DNA of 64,000 nt. It comes from Phycisphaeraceae bacterium. Its GTDB lineage: Bacteria > Planctomycetota > Phycisphaerae > Phycisphaerales > UBA1924. Where the stretch lies: assembly GCA_020639235.1 (NCBI GenBank), contig JACKHC010000001.1:1550001-1614000 (forward strand), in the 5' to 3' direction. Position numbers and translations under genes: made by a program. Shown piece by piece: positions 36,046 to 44,213 of the stretch. The stretch's first letter is position 1. Every line of letters starts with the position of its first letter. A model generated the notes under the pieces. It saw only the letters and a program-made list of their open reading frames with translations. It was not told the origin of the DNA and searched no databases.

Positions 36046-39000
36046 CGCGATACCTCATCCAGGAAATCCGCCGACGGCATGCCATAGGGACGGAACTTCT
36101 CGATCCGCCCCTCGTCCTCCGCGAAGAAAATCGCCCGGTTCGGGCCGAGGCCCGACGCCGCCGGAGTATCGATGAGCGAAGTCGAGTCCGTCACGCTCAT
36201 CTGGAAGAGCACGCGGCTGCCGAACTCGCGGACAGCCGAGCGCTCCATCATTCTCTCGAGCATCGTCAGCGTGTCGCACCACGCGATCACGTGTATCCCC
36301 CATGAAGGGCCCTCGGTCAGAATCGACTTGAATACCCTGTCGGCCTTGTCGCTCGCCTCCTCCGACGCCGAGAACGAGAAATCATCGTCCCTGACTTTGA
36401 GCGAGCGAAGACGGTGCAGCCCGAAAACAAAGAGGTACACGGGCGGCGCATCCGTCAAGCGCTTGTCGCGCCGCCGATCGAGTTCCTTCCCGATCAACGA
36501 AACAAGAGAGTCCACCTGACTCCAGTCGCCCACCCGCGCACGCGCACCGATCGCCGCGCTCACGCGACGAAGGTCATCGGCGCCCGGCGCCTCAGGTGGA
36601 GTTGAGTCAAGCACGAACAACAGCGCGCCGTTGTCCTTTGAACCGGGCCGGTCCTGCGCCGCAAGCGAGATCAGCGACGACGCGAAGAGGCCCCGCGCCG
36701 CTTCCTCCCGCTGCCCAACGATCAAGAGGTTTGAGCCGCCCTGGCGGCGCATCACCGCGGCGGTGGGGGACCGGATCGCAACGGGATCACCGAGCCACGC
36801 CATCCGTTCTCCGACCCGGGGCAATCCGCGCACCACCTCGGCGAGGTCCTTGTTCAGCGACAGGTCCGCGGACTCGTTGCCCTCGAACACGATCGGTGCC
36901 GGCTGGTCTGTTTTCCGTGACTCCGCGATGTGGCGGACGCGATGCACCGCGCCGTCACGCACAGAGTCGGGGAGGAACACAATCTGAAAGGGCGAGTTCG
37001 CCTCGATCGCGCCGCCCGCATCATTGTAAATCGCCTCGCCCGGCCGCGATAGCAGCCGCGCCGCGCCGTTCTCCTCGCCGAGAATCAGGTACGAGTCCGC
37101 CTCGCCGCACTGCAGCGCGATCCGCACCGCCATCTGCCCCATCGTGCTCCTCGCGAGCGAGTACGCGCCCGCAAGCGTCTGCGAGCCGAGCAGCACATGG
37201 ATTCCGAACGCCCGACCCTGACGGACGAGCCGGTCCAGCAGCAGCGAAGCGTCCTGCGCCAGCGCATCGTCGGACACGAAGAACTCCTGGAACTCATCGA
37301 TGAGCAGCAGCGTCCTCGGCAGCGCGTCCCCGGGGCGTGCCCCCCGATACCCGGCGAGGTCCTGCACGCCCGCCTCTCGGAACTTCTCGCCGCGCCGCTT
37401 CAGTTCCGAGTCGATCTTCTGCAGCACGCTCAGCGCAAACTCCCGGTCGCTCTCGATGGCGATCGCCCGCGCGTGCGGAAGCCGACCCGCCGCGTAGATC
37501 TTGAACTCCACGCCCTTCTTGAAGTCAACCAGGTACATCTCCACCTGATCCGGCCCGTACCACAGCGCGGCGCTGGTCACGATCGCGTGCAACAAGTTCG
37601 ACTTGCCCGATCCGGTCTTGCCCGCGATCAGAACATGCTGCGCCGTGCCGCGCCCCAGCGTAAGCAACTGCTGACGTGTCGCCCCCGTCCTCCCGAGCGG
37701 CACCCGAAGCTCGCCCGCGCTGTTCATCGACCACTCACGCCCGTCCTCCGGCGCGATTACGCGGAAGGGCACCTCGACGCGAGACGCGTCCGATGCCGCC
37801 TTGCCGACCGATTGCACAATCCGTGTCAGCGATGCTTCGCCCGGCGGCGCATCAAGTGCCAGCGGGTACCGGGCAAGCACATCATCCCGAACCTCGCACT
37901 TCTCGGCACCGCAGAAGATTGTCACACCCGAGCCGCGAAGGTCGCTGCGGTCGAGCCCCTTGGGGAGCGACTCCCGCACATCGGTCGCGATCATCGTGTA
38001 CACGCCGCACCGCTGTCCGCTGGAGATAATGCTCGCCAAGCGCCGTGCCGCCGACTCGTTGAATCCCACCGGCAGATCGGCGATCACGATGAATCGGTAC
38101 GGCTCGGCGATCTCACCCGCACGCGCGTTGTACTCGTCGATGGTCGCGTACTCGTTGCGCAGGTACTTCTGGATCACATTCTCCATGTGCTCCGTCAGGT
38201 CCGTCAGCCGCTGTTCGATATGCCGCTCGTCCGTCCAGATGCGGCCGTTGACGAGTTTGTCATCGAAGTCCGCGAGGTGCATGAATCCCGCGAAACTCTG
38301 CCCAAGCCCCACGGGATCGATGATCGTCAGCCGCGCCTTGCCCGGGGGAATCGTCGTCAGCACGCGCACCGCCGCCGCACGAAGCGTCTCCATGGCCCGG
38401 GTGCGGCCCTCGCCCGAATGCTCCAGCACCAGCCCGCCGCGCCCGGCGCGAAGGTCAACACCGAACGGAACCTCGAATTGTGATGCATCCTCCCCCGCGC
38501 CGCCGGAGGTCGAGAGGACGCCGAGGCGAATCCAGCGGTGATCGCTCCCGCGGACCTCCGTCTCGAGAGTCGTCCACGCGGGCGCCGCCGAGTCGCTTAG
38601 AGCGTCCAGCGCACCCTTGGCGCGCTCGGCCCGGCCCTTGTTCTCGCGCTCGCGCTGCCCCGTCTCACGCCGAATCCGAGCCGACTCGGCGTCCAACGCC
38701 GCGATCGCGCTGTCGTGCGCTTCTGTGAACTCACGCGTGGCGCTCTCGAAGACCCGCGTCGACTCCGCCAGCGAGTGCCGATGCACCGACTCAAACTTCT
38801 CGCGCTCCTTCGCCAAACGCTGATCAAGCGCCGCCCGCGCCGACTCGAACTCATTGGTAAGCGCCGCCGCCTGAGCGTCGCGTGATGCCGCCAGCGCACC
38901 CTCCCGCTCGCTCCCGGTCGCACGAGTCTTGGCGCTCTCCTGCTCGCGTTTCTCGTGCACACGGGCCTCAGTCTCGGAGCGTTGGCGTGCCGCATCCTGC

Positions 39001-39863
39001 TGCACCCTCGCGAGCATCCGGCCCGCTCGAGCGAGCGCCTCGGAGGCCGCAACCGAACGTGCAGCGATACTTTTGCTCGCGATGCTCCGAACGAGAAACC
39101 ACAAGCCGGTCCCGACGAGCGCCCCAACGACCGCGCCGACATACGGGAGCGCCCGCATCTCCCAGTCGGAGAGCGCCAGCCCGCCAACCAATCCCCCGAC
39201 CCCCAGCACGATCGCGAAGGTCGCCAGCGCCCATCGCTGGGCGAACTGAGGCGATCGGAGAGATCCCAGCGCGGACACCGTACGCTCCGCATGGTCCACC
39301 GAGGACTCGGCGTCACCGAGCGTGACCGACCCGTCCGGCTCTATCGGCTCCGGCGCGGCCGCCGGCTCATGCTCGTAGAACTTCCAGTGCTGATCGGCTT
39401 CTTCTTTGGCGCTCTGCAATCGCTTGGTGAGCGACCCCACAACCTCCGCGATGCGATCAAACGCCGCCTTCGACTGGCGCTCATCCGCGTCCGCGACGGT
39501 ATCGATCAGCCACAACTCTTCCTTGACCCGGTCGCGGACCTTCTGAATCGCACTCGCGGATTTCTCACGCAGCGACTCACGTTTCGAGCGATAGTCCCGC
39601 TCCAGCGCTTCCCGCTCGCTCTTGGATCGCGCCTCGAACGAGGCGGAGCGCTCGGCGTATTCCTCCTCGATGCGCTGCGTGATCTCCTCGAGCCGCTTGC
39701 GCGCCGACCGTGTCGCCGACTCGTAAGTCCGCTCAGCGGCGGCACGCTCGTTCTCATCGAGCGAGCGAATCGCCGCTTCCCCTTCGACGACCGCGCGGCA
39801 CGCCGCATCCATCGCCTCCAGCGCACGCTTCGGGTCCGGGACCGGCGACTCGGCACCGCTCAT
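36027..39863 (-). CDS. FtsK/EccC-like membrane ATPase with giant coiled coils (type VII-like secretion motor)
   Basis: 1278 residues. Residues ~15-165 are Glu/Arg/Lys-rich coiled coil; two membrane helices lie at ~211-231 and ~239-259; a second long coiled coil spans ~262-425. Three ATPase-like modules then follow, as in EccC/EssC: module 1 (~430-700) has a degenerate P-loop (EHSGEGRTRAMETL, 481-494); module 2 is canonical, with Walker A GKTGSGKS at 748-755 and Walker B LLLIDE at 852-857; module 3 (~1015-1278) is degenerate (VGQREEAARG). FtsK-like 'LVDFKKGVEFKIYA' is present. The N-terminal FHA domains of EssC are absent. ATG 39863 overlaps the preceding stop (ATGA). It is the last gene of a four-gene operon that begins with a WXG100-like gene. 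A pure DNA translocase is less likely because no gamma domain is seen. Confidence 0.82.
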   Translation of the reverse strand: MSGAESPVPDPKRALEAMDAACRAVVEGEAAIRSLDENERAAAERTYESATRSARKRLEEITQRIEEEYAERSASFEARSKSEREALERDYRSKRESLREKSASAIQKVRDRVKEELWLIDTVADADERQSKAAFDRIAEVVGSLTKRLQSAKEEADQHWKFYEHEPAAAPEPIEPDGSVTLGDAESSVDHAERTVSALGSLRSPQFAQRWALATFAIVLGVGGLVGGLALSDWEMRALPYVGAVVGALVGTGLWFLVRSIASKSIAARSVAASEALARAGRMLARVQQDAARQRSETEARVHEKREQESAKTRATGSEREGALAASRDAQAAALTNEFESARAALDQRLAKEREKFESVHRHSLAESTRVFESATREFTEAHDSAIAALDAESARIRRETGQRERENKGRAERAKGALDALSDSAAPAWTTLETEVRGSDHRWIRLGVLSTSGGAGEDASQFEVPFGVDLRAGRGGLVLEHSGEGRTRAMETLRAAAVRVLTTIPPGKARLTIIDPVGLGQSFAGFMHLADFDDKLVNGRIWTDERHIEQRLTDLTEHMENVIQKYLRNEYATIDEYNARAGEIAEPYRFIVIADLPVGFNESAARRLASIISSGQRCGVYTMIATDVRESLPKGLDRSDLRGSGVTIFCGAEKCEVRDDVLARYPLALDAPPGEASLTRIVQSVGKAASDASRVEVPFRVIAPEDGREWSMNSAGELRVPLGRTGATRQQLLTLGRGTAQHVLIAGKTGSGKSNLLHAIVTSAALWYGPDQVEMYLVDFKKGVEFKIYAAGRLPHARAIAIESDREFALSVLQKIDSELKRRGEKFREAGVQDLAGYRGARPGDALPRTLLLIDEFQEFFVSDDALAQDASLLLDRLVRQGRAFGIHVLLGSQTLAGAYSLARSTMGQMAVRIALQCGEADSYLILGEENGAARLLSRPGEAIYNDAGGAIEANSPFQIVFLPDSVRDGAVHRVRHIAESRKTDQPAPIVFEGNESADLSLNKDLAEVVRGLPRVGERMAWLGDPVAIRSPTAAVMRRQGGSNLLIVGQREEAARGLFASSLISLAAQDRPGSKDNGALLFVLDSTPPEAPGADDLRRVSAAIGARARVGDWSQVDSLVSLIGKELDRRRDKRLTDAPPVYLFVFGLHRLRSLKVRDDDFSFSASEEASDKADRVFKSILTEGPSWGIHVIAWCDTLTMLERMMERSAVREFGSRVLFQMSVTDSTSLIDTPAASGLGPNRAIFFAEDEGRIEKFRPYGMPSADFLDEVSRQLGAG

Positions 39864-40072
39864 GAGCACTCCCGCCGCGCCTGCTGCACCAACTCCTGCA
39901 TCCGCTCCATCGCCGTCACCGCCGCCGCGATCCGCGTGTCGAGGCCGTCGATGTACTTCGAGTCGAACGCCCGAGCCACCTGATCGTCCCACTCGGCGCG
40001 CGCCTCCGTGTGCCGAACGCGCAACGTACGCAAGGCATCGTGCAACTTCTTTCGGCCGACCGCAAGACTCAC
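39860..40072 (-). CDS. Small WXG100-like helical protein (second of two in operon)
   Basis: A 70-residue, almost entirely helical protein. Its centre, EWDDQVARAF (27-36), aligns without gaps to TWRDQEQRKF of the first gene of the operon, sharing W, D, Q, R and F; this is a W-x-D turn in place of W-x-G. The flanking segments (GRKKLHDALRTLRVRHTEAR and 'TAMERMQELVQQARREC') would be the two antiparallel helices. It starts four bases inside the previous gene (ATGA) and ends four bases inside the ATPase gene. The family call is by shape and motif, so moderate. It could be a secreted substrate or a structural partner of the ATPase. Confidence 0.65.
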   Translation of the reverse strand: MSLAVGRKKLHDALRTLRVRHTEARAEWDDQVARAFDSKYIDGLDTRIAAAVTAMERMQELVQQARRECS

Positions 40073-41091
40073 GACGATGCATCCTCCTCGGGCTGGTCGC
40101 GGATAGTACCCGAACCGTCCGTGAGCGCCCGCAAAACACGGACTCGCTCACCCTCCACAGCAATCACCAGTTCGGTGCCGGCGCGCCAGTACGACTGAAG
40201 ATCGGGCCACGCTTCGCGCACCTGCCCAATCGTCGCCGATACGAGCCGCGGCTCGCCGAGCAGCGTGGGCGCACCCGCCACGAACCAGCCCGAGTCGCCG
40301 GGCAGCGCTTCGCCATCTCGCACCAGGAACAGAAGGTCTTCTCGGATCACCCGCGCATCGATCACCACCCGCAGCCGGTCGTCCGGCATCTCGCCCTCGA
40401 TCACCGCGTCTCCCACAACCTCCGTTACCCGCCTCGCGCCCAGCGACACATCGGCCGACTCGATACTCGGAGCCGCCTCACGCTCGAGCAGGCCCGGCAG
40501 CATCGCCCGGACCGCCGCCACAACCTCCGCCTCGACAGGCATACCGCCGCCGACGGACCCTCCGCGCGACATCGCTTGGCGCACCGTACCCGGCGAGTCG
40601 TCGAGCGTTCCCTCCGCCCACGAAGCGCTCAGCGCAACGTACTCATCCAGCGAACGCGACATCAACTCGAGCATCGCCGCCGCCTTGGGCAGGTCGATCG
40701 ATACCGACACCGACAACCCCTGCACCGCCCCCGCGTACAGCGCCCGGTCATGCTCAAGCCGAACCGCCCACTTCCGAGACGCCTCGAGCCGCTCTTCCGC
40801 GTCGCGTAACGCCTCCTTGGCGCGGCCGATCGCCTTCTTCTCGTCAACGAGCGACTTCTTCTGAATCTGGGCGCGGTACAGATCCGACTTCGCCCGCGCC
40901 AGCATCTCGCCCCGCCGCTGCGTCTCCGCCCGCCAGTAGGTCACCCGGTCTCGCTGGAGCCAATCGATCGTTTTGGCGATCTCGGCCTCCGCCGCCGACA
41001 GAATCGAGGCCACATCCCGCGCAAACACCAAGATCGCCGCCCGAAACGGACGGAGCGCCTCGACCGATCTGATCCGCGCGCCCTCGCTCAT
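40069..41091 (-). CDS. Coiled-coil protein of the type VII-like operon, function unknown
   Basis: A 340-residue protein with no signal peptide or membrane helix. Residues ~10-125 are predominantly helical and highly charged (RRGEMLARAKSDLYRAQIQK, then SLVDEKKAIGRAKEALRDAE). After a Gly/Ser hinge (MSRGGSVGGG, near 173-182) comes a mixed alpha/beta C-terminal domain with 'LGARRVTEVVGDAVIEGEMP' and a Trp-rich end (DSGWFVAGAPTLLG, EAWPDLQSYWRAG). I recognise no family. It overlaps both neighbours by four bases, so its product should be made in step with the two WXG100-like proteins; a chaperone, adaptor or substrate role is inferred only from position. Confidence 0.75.
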   Translation of the reverse strand: MSEGARIRSVEALRPFRAAILVFARDVASILSAAEAEIAKTIDWLQRDRVTYWRAETQRRGEMLARAKSDLYRAQIQKKSLVDEKKAIGRAKEALRDAEERLEASRKWAVRLEHDRALYAGAVQGLSVSVSIDLPKAAAMLELMSRSLDEYVALSASWAEGTLDDSPGTVRQAMSRGGSVGGGMPVEAEVVAAVRAMLPGLLEREAAPSIESADVSLGARRVTEVVGDAVIEGEMPDDRLRVVIDARVIREDLLFLVRDGEALPGDSGWFVAGAPTLLGEPRLVSATIGQVREAWPDLQSYWRAGTELVIAVEGERVRVLRALTDGSGTIRDQPEEDASS

Positions 41092-41360
41092 CGCTGACGC
41101 AGGTATTCCTCGATCCGATCCGCCTTGCGCATCAGGAACGGCACCTGTTCGTCCGCCGCACGCGAGAATCGCGCCAGGGTGCGTAGCGTCTGCTCGAACT
41201 CCTCCGCGAACTTCCGCTGCTCCTGGTCGCGCCAGGTCTGGCCCAGCGCGTTGAACCGCCCCATCAGACCGGTCATATGCGATTGCAGCTCCGCGTTGAA
41301 CCTCTTGAGGTCATTCGCGAATCGCCGCAACTCCGCCGGATCAACAATCGCCTTGGCCAT
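41088..41360 (-). CDS. WXG100/ESAT-6-like small protein (first gene of type VII-like operon)
   Basis: A 90-residue all-helical protein of WXG100 size. Helix 1 (DPAELRRFANDLKRFNAELQ) leads to a turn at Trp43-Arg44-Asp45, where WXG proteins have W-x-G, followed by QEQRKFAEEFEQTL and a second helix ending 'FLMRKADRIEEYLRQR'. The N-terminal 'VDPAELRRFA' is typical of WXG100 starts. Such proteins form hairpin dimers exported by FtsK-like ATPases. It is the first gene of the operon, 65 bases after the upstream gene on the same strand, with a candidate promoter in the gap. Asp for Gly in the turn is the main deviation. Confidence 0.75.
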   Translation of the reverse strand: MAKAIVDPAELRRFANDLKRFNAELQSHMTGLMGRFNALGQTWRDQEQRKFAEEFEQTLRTLARFSRAADEQVPFLMRKADRIEEYLRQR

Positions 41361-41374
41361 GCACGCACCTCATC

Positions 41375-41408
41375 CCGGCGGAGCATCCTCGCCGCCGGAA
41401 AGAGTGTA
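41375..41408 (-). promoter_or_regulatory. Candidate promoter -10 and leader hairpin of the type VII-like operon
   Basis: On the minus strand TACACT (41403-41408) lies 43 bases upstream of the first ATG. Just downstream, CCGGCGG (41392-41398) and CCGCCGG (41375-41381) can form a 7-bp stem with a 10-base loop, placed at the predicted 5' end of the transcript. A clear -35 at 16-18 bases is missing, so confidence is limited. Confidence 0.35.
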
Positions 41409-41425
41409 GGCGATGGGCCCGATCC

Positions 41426-43159
41426 TCACGGCGCAATCGCGCCCCAGTTGCCGAGGACGATATTCAGATCGTCCACATCGACCACCCCGTTCCCGGTGAG
41501 GTCAGCGCCCGAACCGGGCGGCACAACCGCCTGCCACAACCCAAGCAGGAAGTTCAGATCGTCTACATCCACATCCCCGTCCCCGTCGAGGTCGCCGGCT
41601 ACATTCGGATCGCACGCCGCCATCAGCAAGGAGTTCGCAGCGCCCGGCGCCCCGGCCGGGTACGCGATCGTCGCGCCGTCGGTCGTCTGCGCCGTGAAGT
41701 AGAACGCGATCGGCCCGGCACACGGGGCCGCCGGAAACACCGCCTCGAAGTCCCCGCCGCCCAGATCCGTCATAGCGACGCTCACAAATCCCGCGCCGTT
41801 GTCGTAGTGGAGCATCGCCGAGCCGGGCGCAAGCACGCCCGCCGTTTCCGTAATCCGCACCGGAATCGCCGCGCCGCTCGACGCGATCGACCCCGGAATC
41901 CCCGACGGGAACTCGAACCTCAGGAACATCTCGGGCATCGTCCAGACGAACAGCCCGCGCTGGATGTCGCTCCCGATCACGGTGCCGTCGTTGAAGAATG
42001 GGTACACGCTCCACAGGCCCGAGAACAGCGCCGAGTCGTTCGCGGGATAGGTATCGAAGTAGGCGGCCTCAACGGGCGCCTCCGGATCGGTCGCGTCGAA
42101 GACACGAACGCCGCTCCGGTAGTTCGCCTCGAAGATCCACGGCCCGATCGTGTACAGGTTGTGACCGATCGCTGTGGATTCGTTGATGAACTCGCCCACA
42201 ACAAACGGATTGTCGATGTCCTCAACGTTGATCACGATCGTGCGTGTGTTCAGGACGACATCGCCCTCATCAAGCTCATCGCCCAGATAGAAGTAGCGCC
42301 GGTCCGGCGACAGCCATCCTTGGTGCGAATACTCATTGTCCGGGTACGAGATATTCGCAAGCACCTGGATGTTCTGCTTGTCGGTCACATCCACGATGTC
42401 GAAGCCGGTATCGATGGAGCCGTTTCCGAGACCCGAACAGCAATAGGCGATCTGCCGCCCCGCGTAAGGACCGCTCGTGAAAGTCACAACCTGCGCATCA
42501 TGCACATAACGATCGTTCCACTGGCCGACAAACACCGGCGCGCCGGGATTGGCGAGCGTGTAGATGCGCAGCCCGATGTTGTTCCCGCCGCCGCACCGAT
42601 ACAGGAACCCGCTGGTCGTATCGATCGCCACATTGTGCGTGCCCGTCGTCCCGCCCGAGGTCACCGACGCGTTCTGCGTGACAAAGCCGCTGTTGATGAG
42701 CGAGAGATTGAACACCTGAATCCCGCCGCCGCCCTCGCTCACGGCGTACGCGTGGTTGCCGAAGGTCTTGATATCGCGCCACGTGCTCGTCGGGCCCGCG
42801 AGCGTCGCGACGACGTCGGGAGAGTCGGGATCGGTGATCTCGACGAATGTCGTGCCCGCCGAGTGGCCCATGATCGCGTACTTCCGTGCGCCCGCCGTGT
42901 ACCCCCAGCAGTCGTTGCCCGTCGTCGCGCTCCCATCCATATCACCGAGCGTGAGCCAACTCCGAAGCATCATCCCGGACGAAGGGAACTGCGTCCCCGC
43001 CTCCTCCGGCAAGCCATCAATAAAGCCCGGCCCCGTGTACGGCTTCAATCCCTCACCGTGCGGCACATCGTCCGGGTGAGCCAAGACCACGCCCGTGGCC
43101 AACGCCGCGCCGATCAAACCAATGCAACGGGCCGGTCCGAATGTGCAGCGTCGCGACAT
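41426..43159 (-). CDS. Secreted choice-of-anchor-B (LVIVD-repeat) protein with dockerin tail
   Basis: A 577-residue protein with a signal sequence (CIGLIGAALATGVVLAHPDD). The body matches the choice-of-anchor B family: beta-propeller-like repeats such as 'KYAIMGHSAGTTFVEITDPD', 'HAYAVSEGGGGIQVFNLSLI' and 'RSGVRVFDATDPEAPVEAAY'. A Pro/Gly-rich beta domain follows, then two dockerin-type loops (DLDGDGDVDVDDLNFLLGLW and DLTGNGVVDVDDLNIVLGNW). The family name reflects interchangeable C-terminal sorting signals; here the anchor is the dockerin. ATG 43159 has a strong GGAGG; an in-frame ATG 27 bases upstream is possible. TACACT at 43195-43200 (minus) may be its -10. Confidence 0.85.
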   Translation of the reverse strand: MSRRCTFGPARCIGLIGAALATGVVLAHPDDVPHGEGLKPYTGPGFIDGLPEEAGTQFPSSGMMLRSWLTLGDMDGSATTGNDCWGYTAGARKYAIMGHSAGTTFVEITDPDSPDVVATLAGPTSTWRDIKTFGNHAYAVSEGGGGIQVFNLSLINSGFVTQNASVTSGGTTGTHNVAIDTTSGFLYRCGGGNNIGLRIYTLANPGAPVFVGQWNDRYVHDAQVVTFTSGPYAGRQIAYCCSGLGNGSIDTGFDIVDVTDKQNIQVLANISYPDNEYSHQGWLSPDRRYFYLGDELDEGDVVLNTRTIVINVEDIDNPFVVGEFINESTAIGHNLYTIGPWIFEANYRSGVRVFDATDPEAPVEAAYFDTYPANDSALFSGLWSVYPFFNDGTVIGSDIQRGLFVWTMPEMFLRFEFPSGIPGSIASSGAAIPVRITETAGVLAPGSAMLHYDNGAGFVSVAMTDLGGGDFEAVFPAAPCAGPIAFYFTAQTTDGATIAYPAGAPGAANSLLMAACDPNVAGDLDGDGDVDVDDLNFLLGLWQAVVPPGSGADLTGNGVVDVDDLNIVLGNWGAIAP

Positions 43160-43250
43160 CACGCCTCCATCAGTGTGAATCAGCATCCATTTCGAGTGTA
43201 CGGGCACCCCGCACGCATTCAAAGCACCGAATCGGACGCACGCGCCGCCG

Positions 43251-44126
43251 TTATTGGGCACCCACCCCGCCCGCGCGCGTCCCCGCGTGGGGCCACGCGC
43301 CCCGATCGGGCATGGTGCCCCACGCCTCGGCGTACAACCTGCTCCGCGTCGCCAGATACCCCGGATACTTCCTGTGGCACTCCGTCACGAGACGCCGATC
43401 CACCGTCGCGACCGTCACCGCATCCGATGACTCGATCAACACCTCCGCATTCGGCGACACCGCGAAGCTCGGCTGCCCGATCTCCACGCCCTGCTCCGGC
43501 ATCGGGCGATCCACCGACATCACATAGCAACCGCTCGTCAGCGAGTTCGCGATGAAAACCGGCCGCCACCGATGAAACGTCACCCGCTCCGTCGAGCGCG
43601 GCGCCACGATCACCTCCGCGCCTTGTGCGCCCAAGAGGTGACAGCCCTCAGGACGATTGATGTCCGAGCAGATTTGCACGCCGACCCGCAGCCCGGCCAC
43701 CTCGAACACGCTGGGCCACTCCACGCCCGGCTCGTAGTGGCTCGTCTCCCAGAATCCCGGTTCCTCGGGCAGATGCAACTTGCAATAGGTGCCCACAACC
43801 TCGCCGCGCGAGTCGAACACGATCGCCGTATTCCTCCGGGTTCCGGACTCATCGCGCACAATCGCCCCGCCCACGAGCGCGATGCCGATGCTTCGTGCAG
43901 CGTCGGCTTGCATCTGCCAACGCGGTCCGCCACGCTCCTCCGCATCCTCATCCCGCGCGATCTTGGTTGCGGGCGACCACGGGTTGCACGGAATCTCGGG
44001 CAGGACGGCCAGCGCTGCGCCTCTTGCCTTGGCCTCTCCGAGGCGCGAGACAAGCCGCTCCGATGCGCCATCTCCGAAGAACACATCCCGAATCAACGCG
44101 ACGCCGACCTGTTCAGTACCGTTCAT
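43251..44126 (-). CDS. Nitrilase-superfamily C-N hydrolase
   Basis: A 291-residue cytoplasmic enzyme with the Glu-Lys-Cys triad: Glu44 (VLPEIPCNPW), Lys116 (GTYCKLHLPEEPGFWE) and Cys153 (GVQICSDINRPEG). The fold features 'DSRGEVVGTYCK' and 'VIVAPRSTERVTFHRWRPVF' fit the amidase/N-carbamoyl-amide hydrolase branch. The C-terminus (~20 residues, Gly/Ala-rich) looks disordered. Substrate cannot be inferred from context: it is divergent from an M14 peptidase and precedes a secreted protein 91 bases away. Confidence 0.88.
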   Translation of the reverse strand: MNGTEQVGVALIRDVFFGDGASERLVSRLGEAKARGAALAVLPEIPCNPWSPATKIARDEDAEERGGPRWQMQADAARSIGIALVGGAIVRDESGTRRNTAIVFDSRGEVVGTYCKLHLPEEPGFWETSHYEPGVEWPSVFEVAGLRVGVQICSDINRPEGCHLLGAQGAEVIVAPRSTERVTFHRWRPVFIANSLTSGCYVMSVDRPMPEQGVEIGQPSFAVSPNAEVLIESSDAVTVATVDRRLVTECHRKYPGYLATRSRLYAEAWGTMPDRGAWPHAGTRAGGVGAQ

Positions 44127-44213
44127 GCCGCCGAGCGTACCACCCGCCGTCGCGGCTCGCAGACACCGAAACCGCCGGGTACCTTGTCGACCGACTCACA
44201 AGGAGCAACCCCC

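Noticed and set aside
36027..39863. Chromosome-partition FtsK rather than a secretion ATPase
   Set aside because: No four-helix N-terminus or gamma DNA-reading domain is seen. Three ATPase-like modules and the WXG100-like partners fit the EccC/EssC layout better.
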